A stretch of 64,000 bases of DNA from CAXMQS01 sp964195995 (GTDB lineage: Bacteria; Actinomycetota; Acidimicrobiia; Spongiisociales; JAOTWH01), in the NCBI GenBank assembly GCA_964195995.1, contig CAXMQS010000080.1, positions 1 through 64,000 of the forward strand, in the 5' to 3' direction. The position numbers and the translations under genes are program-made. Under the pieces are notes generated by a model. The model did no database searches and was not told the DNA's origin. It saw only the letters and a program-made list of their open reading frames with translations. Of this stretch, positions 59,365 to 64,000 are shown one piece after another (the first letter of the stretch is position 1; each line of letters opens with the position of its first letter).

Positions 59365-60689
59365 CACAGGATCGGAATCCTGCCACTGAACCGGTCGAAG
59401 AGCCGATCAAGAAGCAGGTCACCCGAGATAACCGTGACGGCGGCGGCGTCATCGGAGGCCTGGAAGATCCACGCGCCACCGGCGACCACCTTGATCTCCG
59501 TGCCCTCGGTGGCGATGGTGAACGGGCCTGAGGCGCGAACGACGATCGAGTCCCGGCCCCAGCGAAGTCCGACCTCGACCGTCGCCGGAAGTACGTCATC
59601 TGCGGTCTGCGGTTGCAGCCCTCCGTAGTAATGGCCAAGAATGGAGGCGTAGTCCTCTCCCTTCTCGGCCATCGCCAGCGCCCCGTACTGGCTCATGCCG
59701 ACGTGATGTCCCCAGCCGTGGCCGTGGAATACGATCGAACCGCCGACAGGGCGATCGTCGACTGGTAGGGCACGAAGGAAGCTGTCAAGAGACGCCACCG
59801 ATATGTAGCTCACATCGAACCGATACGACAAGATGGTCTGCGGATACAGCCTGCCGTCCGGACGGTGATTCGGGAGAATGTCCGGATACAGGTCGGACCC
59901 ATGCTGGTTGAACGCGGACCGAACACGTGACACAGGCACACGAATGGATCCCTCGGAGGACACGACCTCCATCTCCCAAACCCCCTCGCCGCGAGGAGGG
60001 GCGACTACCTCTACCGAGACCAACTCGCCAATGGTGAACCCGGCGGCCTCCAACACGTCTGCAAAGGCCCTCGCCGGCATCGAAACCGTCCAATCGACAT
60101 ATGGCGATGTCTCATCTGGAGAATCGGCGCCGACCAGATAGGGGCGTGGCGACGACCCGGCGAACACGTCCTGGATGGGCTCCGTCTGTCCGCTTGATGT
60201 CGATGAGTACATCGCCTGGGCCGGCGACCCCTCGTAGAGCAGAATCTCGCCGGCGGTGCGGGCGACCGCGTCTACCCAGCGCGGCTCGCCGGCACCCGTT
60301 CCGGCGTACACCTGGCACTGTGTCGTCGCACAGATATCGAAGTCGTACAGATTGCCGTTACTCGAGCGCCCCCGCGACACCGTCCAGGCCAGATACGTAC
60401 GAGCAGCGACCGCTTGTGCATCGAGAGCAGCTTCCGGCCAGGTGGCAGGCACCTCGCGGATTCCGGCCAGGTATCCATCGAGGCCTACCTCCTCGACCAG
60501 AGCCAGCCCGTCGCTTAGGCCGCTGATCCGCAGCTCCCCCGAGTAGAACCGATTGCCGACCTCGAACGAGACCCCCTTTCCGGGCACCAACCTCACCTCG
60601 GAGAACTGTCCGACCGTGGCCACCGCATGGGGCACAGCCCCCACGACTGCGAGGACGACCGCGACGGACAGCGCCGCGGCTCGCATCAT
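59364..60689 (-). CDS. SpoIID/LytB-domain protein
   Basis: 441 residues. The signal peptide MMRAAALSVAVVLAVVGAVPHAVA suggests secretion. The SpoIID core appears as LDGYLAGIREVPATWPEAALDAQAVAARTYLAW, YSSTSSGQTEP and HGHGWGHHVGMSQYGALAMAEKGEDYASILGHYYGG. In endospore formers SpoIID is a lytic transglycosylase; in non-sporulating actinobacteria homologues likely remodel the cell wall. Position directly after murA supports a wall role. Starts inside the murA stop (ATGA). Confidence 0.9.
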   Translation of the reverse strand: MMRAAALSVAVVLAVVGAVPHAVATVGQFSEVRLVPGKGVSFEVGNRFYSGELRISGLSDGLALVEEVGLDGYLAGIREVPATWPEAALDAQAVAARTYLAWTVSRGRSSNGNLYDFDICATTQCQVYAGTGAGEPRWVDAVARTAGEILLYEGSPAQAMYSSTSSGQTEPIQDVFAGSSPRPYLVGADSPDETSPYVDWTVSMPARAFADVLEAAGFTIGELVSVEVVAPPRGEGVWEMEVVSSEGSIRVPVSRVRSAFNQHGSDLYPDILPNHRPDGRLYPQTILSYRFDVSYISVASLDSFLRALPVDDRPVGGSIVFHGHGWGHHVGMSQYGALAMAEKGEDYASILGHYYGGLQPQTADDVLPATVEVGLRWGRDSIVVRASGPFTIATEGTEIKVVAGGAWIFQASDDAAAVTVISGDLLLDRLFDRFSGRIPIL

Positions 60690-61939
60690 GTCAGGCGGTG
60701 GGCGTTGGCCCCTAGACCGGCGAGTGTTCCCGCCAGGTCCTCGTAGCCACGATCTATGTGGCCGGCCTCGGTGACGAGCGTTTCACCTTCGGCGGTGAGG
60801 GCCGCCAGGACGAGAGCTGCACCCGCCCGGATATCGCAGGCATCGACCTCACATCCGCTGAGGCCGGTGACGCCGTGGATGACGACGTGCTGGCCATCGG
60901 TCGTGATGTTGCCGCCCATGCGGGTCAGCTCGCCGATGTAGCGAAAGCGTGACTCGTAGATGTTCTCCGTGATCACCGAGGTGCCGTCCGCCACGCTGAG
61001 ATAGGCGACCATCTGTGGATGCATGTCCGTAGCGAAGCCAGGAAAGGGCAGGGTCGCGAAGTCGATGGGCTTGGGCCGCGTCGGGCCGGTGACACGGATC
61101 CAGTCATCCCCTGTCTCCACATCACAACCCGACTCCTCGAGCTTGGCCAGCTCCATGCGGAGATGGGCCGGCACGGCCGAAGTCACGGTCACTTCTCCCC
61201 CGGTGATGGCACCCGCCACGAGGTAGGTCCCTGCCTGGATGCGATCGGGAACCACCTCGTGCCGAGCGCCGGACAACTCGCCAACGCCGTTGATCCGAAG
61301 GGTCGAGGTACCGGCGCCCGAGATGTCGGCGCCCATCCGCGACAGGAAGCGAGCCAGGTCCGTGAGCTCGGGCTCGCGGGCAGCATTCTCGATGGTGGTC
61401 GTGCCTGTGGCCAGCACGGCCGCCAGCAGGAGGTTCTCTGTGGCGCCGACGCTCGGGAAATCCAGGTTGACCTCGGCTCCTCTGAGGCCGTCTGGCGCAG
61501 TCCCGACCAAGACGCCGTGTTCCAGCTCGAAGGTGGCCCCCATCGCCTCGAGGCCGCCAAGGTGCATGTCGATAGGCCTTGCCCCGAAGTCGTCGCCGCC
61601 GGGAAGTGCCACCCGGCACTTGCCACATCTCGCCAGAAGCGGACCCAGGACCAGGATCGACGCTCGCATCGCCCGCACCAGCTCGATCGGCGCCTCTGGG
61701 TACGGCTCATCGGGGACCTCGATGGTGAGGGTGCGGCCGGTGGCGTCGCACTTGGCGCCGACATGACGGAGCACATCGCCCATGAGGGCGACGTCGTGAA
61801 TGACGGGGACGTTGTCGAGCTGGTGCTGGCCCGGCGCCAGCAAAGTTGCCACCATCAGCTTGAGGGCGGCATTCTTGGCGCCGACCGCCTGGACCGTCCC
61901 CGCCAGACGCACCCCACCGGTAACGGAAATGGCGTTCAC
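60686..61939 (-). CDS. murA: UDP-N-acetylglucosamine 1-carboxyvinyltransferase
   Basis: 417 residues. It transfers enolpyruvate from PEP to UDP-GlcNAc, the first committed step of peptidoglycan synthesis. Motifs: VQAVGAKNAALKLMVATLL, the active-site loop LARCGKCRVALPGGDDFGARPIDMHL, FPSVGATENLLLAAVLATGTTTIENAAREPE and PFPGFATDMHPQMVAYLS. The loop contains Cys at the expected catalytic place, so classical fosfomycin sensitivity is possible. GTG start with TACAAT 7 nt upstream; heads a five-gene coupled operon. Confidence 0.95.
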   Translation of the reverse strand: MNAISVTGGVRLAGTVQAVGAKNAALKLMVATLLAPGQHQLDNVPVIHDVALMGDVLRHVGAKCDATGRTLTIEVPDEPYPEAPIELVRAMRASILVLGPLLARCGKCRVALPGGDDFGARPIDMHLGGLEAMGATFELEHGVLVGTAPDGLRGAEVNLDFPSVGATENLLLAAVLATGTTTIENAAREPELTDLARFLSRMGADISGAGTSTLRINGVGELSGARHEVVPDRIQAGTYLVAGAITGGEVTVTSAVPAHLRMELAKLEESGCDVETGDDWIRVTGPTRPKPIDFATLPFPGFATDMHPQMVAYLSVADGTSVITENIYESRFRYIGELTRMGGNITTDGQHVVIHGVTGLSGCEVDACDIRAGAALVLAALTAEGETLVTEAGHIDRGYEDLAGTLAGLGANAHRLT

Positions 61940-61946
61940 GCCACCG

Positions 61947-61952
61947 ATTGTA
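61947..61952 (-). promoter_or_regulatory. -10 box of a leaderless promoter (murA operon)
   Basis: TACAAT, 7 nt before the GTG at 61939; one of the best matches to a consensus -10 in the window. Confidence 0.55.
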
Positions 61953-61957
61953 CGGTC

Positions 61958-62464
61958 CTAGGAGTTCGGCGCCCTCAGCGAGTTGGTGATGATCGCCGCA
62001 TGGGCCTCCCAGGTGCGGTCTGGCCCTCGCATCTCGGCGCCGATGGCTCGAGGCGGCGAGGTAGCGAGCAGCCGGTGCCACAGGCGTCTGTCGTCGAGTC
62101 GACCTTCGGTGTCAACGGCGTTGCCGTCCACGGTCAGTTCCTCGAGGTCCGCATTCCCCAGGTCGTCGAGCAGCTCCCAGAACCGCCGCATGGTCTCCTC
62201 GGCGTCCGCCGGCCAGGTGCCACCCGCGCCCTCAACGACGCCCTGCATGTCGATGCGACCTACCGAGGCCTCTGCGCCGAGCGGGTGGTTCAGCACCACG
62301 AAGTCCTCCCCGACCTCGATCTCCCAATCGGATGGGTAGTCGATGCAGAACTCCGGGAGACATACCGTCTGCGCCGGGCCCGGCGTCGGTGCCGGCAGCG
62401 AGGAGTCGCTGGAGCACGCCCCGGCAACGAGGCCGATCGCAAAGAGGAGGGTCAGGCGGCGCAC
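61958..62464 (-). CDS. Lipoprotein of unknown function
   Basis: 168 residues. The signal peptide RRLTLLFAIGLVAGAC has its lipobox Cys at residue 17. The mature domain (VCLPEFCIDYPSDWEIEVGEDFVVLNHP ...) has a Cys pair CLPEFC and the beta-rich look of PsbP/LpqN-type lipoproteins, which is only a structural guess. GTG start with a TACGCT box 7 nt upstream inside a palindrome shared with rpiB. Confidence 0.7.
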   Translation of the reverse strand: MRRLTLLFAIGLVAGACSSDSSLPAPTPGPAQTVCLPEFCIDYPSDWEIEVGEDFVVLNHPLGAEASVGRIDMQGVVEGAGGTWPADAEETMRRFWELLDDLGNADLEELTVDGNAVDTEGRLDDRRLWHRLLATSPPRAIGAEMRGPDRTWEAHAAIITNSLRAPNS

Positions 62465-62471
62465 CGGGCTG

Positions 62472-62489
62472 AGCGTACCTGGGTACGCT
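62472..62489. promoter_or_regulatory. Palindromic divergent promoter
   Basis: AGCGTACC-TG-GGTACGCT is a perfect inverted repeat with 8-bp arms. Each arm contains a TACGCT -10 box: on the minus strand it lies 7 nt before the lipoprotein GTG (62464); on the plus strand it lies 19 nt before the rpiB ATG (62509). The two RNA polymerase sites overlap, so firing may be mutually exclusive; the symmetry could also bind a regulator. Confidence 0.55.
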
Positions 62490-62508
62490 GGCCGGCGAGG
62501 AGGTCGTC

Positions 62509-62952
62509 ATGCGGGTTGCCATCGGCGCAGATCATCGCGGCTACGAGCTGAAGGAACAGCTCATCGGTGTGCTCAAGATGCGGGGGCACGCCATAACCGA
62601 TCTCGGTACTCACTCGACCGACCCGGTCGATTACCCCGACTACTCGGCCGCGGTCGGCGATGCCGTCGCGTCGGGCAAGACTGATCGCGGCATCCTCGTC
62701 TGCGGATCCGGGGCCGGTGCCGCCATCGCCGCCAACAAGATCAAGGGCATCCGCGCCGTGCAGTGCAACGACACCTACACGGCAGCGCAGTCGGTGGAGC
62801 ACGACGATGCCAATGTGATCGCCATTGGCGCCCGCGTCGTGGGAGACGCCGTTGCTTTGGACTTGGTGACCCGCTTCCTCGAAGCCGAGTTCAGCAACGA
62901 GGAGCGCCACCTACGACGCCTCGAGAAGGTGAAAGCGCTAGAGGAGCGCTGA
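62509..62952 (+). CDS. rpiB: Ribose-5-phosphate isomerase B
   Basis: 147 residues. MRVAIGADHRGYELKEQLIGVLKMRGHAITDLGTHS, YPDYSAAVGDAV and LVCGSGAGAAIAANKIKGIRAVQCNDTYTAAQSVEHDDANVIAIGARVVG are the RpiB/LacAB signature, with the active Cys in VCGSG. It interconverts ribose 5-phosphate and ribulose 5-phosphate. GAGGAGG lies upstream of the ATG. Confidence 0.95.
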   Translation: MRVAIGADHRGYELKEQLIGVLKMRGHAITDLGTHSTDPVDYPDYSAAVGDAVASGKTDRGILVCGSGAGAAIAANKIKGIRAVQCNDTYTAAQSVEHDDANVIAIGARVVGDAVALDLVTRFLEAEFSNEERHLRRLEKVKALEER

Positions 62953-62964
62953 CGAGCAGCCGAA

Positions 62965-62970
62965 TACACT
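62965..62970 (+). promoter_or_regulatory. Possible -10 box of ppk1
   Basis: TACACT, 15 nt before the ATG at 62986. No clear ribosome binding site follows. Confidence 0.35.
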
Positions 62971-62985
62971 GTTGGTTCCCTTGCG

Positions 62986-64000
62986 ATGAACATGAACACC
63001 CGCTACACCAACCGTGAGCTGTCGCTCCTCGACTTCCAGGACCGCGTCCTGGCCATGGCCGAGGATCAGTCGCTGCCGCTGCTGGAGCGCGTCAACTACG
63101 TCGCCATCGTCAGCCACAACATCGACGAGTTCTTCCAGGTAAGGGTTTCCGGCCTCAAAGAGCAGGAGGCCCAGGGCTACGCCGGCCTCACCATCGATGG
63201 CTCGACACCGGCCCAACAGCTCGCCGACATCAGGCCCCGCGTCGCCGGCCTCCTTGCCAGACGGGATCGCGTCTTCCTCAACGAGCTCCTTCCCGAGCTG
63301 GAGAACGCCGGGATTCGACTGTCCGCCCATGCCGACCTCGACGAGTCCGATCGTGAAACGCTCGACGCCATCTTCGAGGACCAGATCTTTCCCGTCCTCA
63401 CCCCGCTCGCCGTCGACCCTGCCCACCCCTTCCCGTTCATTTCGGATCTTTCCCTCAACCTGGCGGTGCTGGCCATCGACGAGGCCGGAGAGTCGTTGTT
63501 CGCCAGAGTCAAGGTGCCGGCCGTCCTTCCCCGATTCATCGTCCTTCCAGACGGCAAACGGTTCGTGCCACTCGAGGAGGTAATCGCCACCCACCTCGAT
63601 CGACTATTTCCGCGCACCGAGGTGCTCGGCCACTGGCCGTTTCGGATCACGCGCACGGCCGACCCCTCCATCGAGGAGGAGGAGGCACAGGACCTCCTGG
63701 AGGCGATGGAGTCGGCACTGCGAACCCAGAAACGATCGGCCCGAGCGGTGCGCCTCGAGGCCCATCCCGCGATCTCGCCGCAGGTGCTCGGGCTGCTCAT
63801 CGAGGAGCTCCAGCTGGACGTCGGCGATGTTTACTTCAGCGATGCCCCCCTTGACCTCAGTGGGCTGTGGAGCCTGTACGGGCTCAGCCGACCGGACCTG
63901 AAGCTCCCGGGCTTCATCCCCACGACTCCGAGTCGTCTTGCCGCAGGGACCGAGCCGGTGGACTTCTTCGCCGAGATCGCCAAGGGTGACATCCTGGTCC
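62986..64000 (+). CDS. ppk1: Polyphosphate kinase 1, N-terminal part (cut by window edge)
   Basis: About 338 residues are present of roughly 700. The N domain is typical: NRELSLLDFQDRVLAMAEDQSLPLLERVNYVAIVSHNIDEFFQVRVSGLKEQ, followed by the head domain with VLTPLAVDPAHPFPFISDLSLNLAV and PRFIVLPDGKRFVPLEEVI. It makes and breaks polyphosphate using ATP. The catalytic His region lies beyond the window. ATG 62986 is used; ATG 62992 is also in frame. Confidence 0.93.
   Translation, partial: MNMNTRYTNRELSLLDFQDRVLAMAEDQSLPLLERVNYVAIVSHNIDEFFQVRVSGLKEQEAQGYAGLTIDGSTPAQQLADIRPRVAGLLARRDRVFLNELLPELENAGIRLSAHADLDESDRETLDAIFEDQIFPVLTPLAVDPAHPFPFISDLSLNLAVLAIDEAGESLFARVKVPAVLPRFIVLPDGKRFVPLEEVIATHLDRLFPRTEVLGHWPFRITRTADPSIEEEEAQDLLEAMESALRTQKRSARAVRLEAHPAISPQVLGLLIEELQLDVGDVYFSDAPLDLSGLWSLYGLSRPDLKLPGFIPTTPSRLAAGTEPVDFFAEIAKGDILV

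Overview
The window is chromosomal DNA of a high-GC bacterium, most likely an actinobacterium of the Acidimicrobiia type, probably uncultured. This rests on the high GC content, many GTG/TTG starts, 4-bp start/stop overlaps, F420-type cofC, a VanW protein with a PASTA domain, gatCAB beside Glu/Gln tRNA decoding genes, and many apparently leaderless promoters with a TANNNT box 6-7 nt before the start codon. The genus cannot be named from this sequence. Both window edges cut genes: a PQQ-type sugar dehydrogenase lipoprotein on the left and polyphosphate kinase on the right.

Layout. 0-10 kb: nuclease lipoprotein, heme-oxygenase-fold protein, P5C dehydrogenase (pruA), AlkD-like glycosylase, MFS transporter, phosphoribosyltransferase, diacylglycerol-kinase-like lipid kinase and acyl-CoA ligase. 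10-19 kb: MscS channel, a translationally coupled GTPase pair, a coiled-coil PD-(D/E)XK protein, a patatin lipase, a RecB/Cas4-like Fe-S nuclease and a VanW/PASTA envelope protein. 19-24 kb: an Nfu N-domain protein, pyruvate kinase, a VOC protein, cofC, a sugar-ABC ATPase, an SDR, tRNA-Gln and tRNA-Glu. 24-29 kb: an accessory stretch that begins at a partial duplication of the tRNA-Glu 3' half. It holds a WD40 gene fragment, a hemolysin III homologue, a small gene broken by an in-frame TAG, a zinc-ribbon/TIR/coiled-coil/membrane protein and an endonuclease/exonuclease/phosphatase-fold protein.

29-42 kb is housekeeping: gltX operon, pgpA, UspA, pepN with a small membrane partner, ppc and gatCAB. 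41-46 kb: two paralogous lipoproteins lead into a MacAB-like exporter (adaptor, ATPase, permease), followed by a very small diheme lipoprotein. 46-56 kb: the dapC-dapD-dapE lysine/diaminopimelate operon, lgt, and the cysteine desulfurase-mnmA-ligA operon, with an alpha/beta-hydrolase-fold protein that lacks its catalytic serine and histidine. 56-64 kb: SRPBCC protein, crotonase, the coupled operon murA-spoIID-nucleotidyltransferase-nfu-meaB, a lipoprotein, rpiB and ppk1.

How genes fit together: gltX, the tRNA-Gln/tRNA-Glu pair and gatCAB fit the indirect Gln-tRNA route. Cysteine desulfurase would supply sulfur to MnmA. murA, the dap genes, lgt, VanW and SpoIID serve the cell envelope. The best candidates for something undescribed are the TIR-containing accessory stretch at tRNA-Glu and the GTPase/nuclease/patatin cluster. 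The clearest window-wide signal is the recurrent leaderless promoter architecture.
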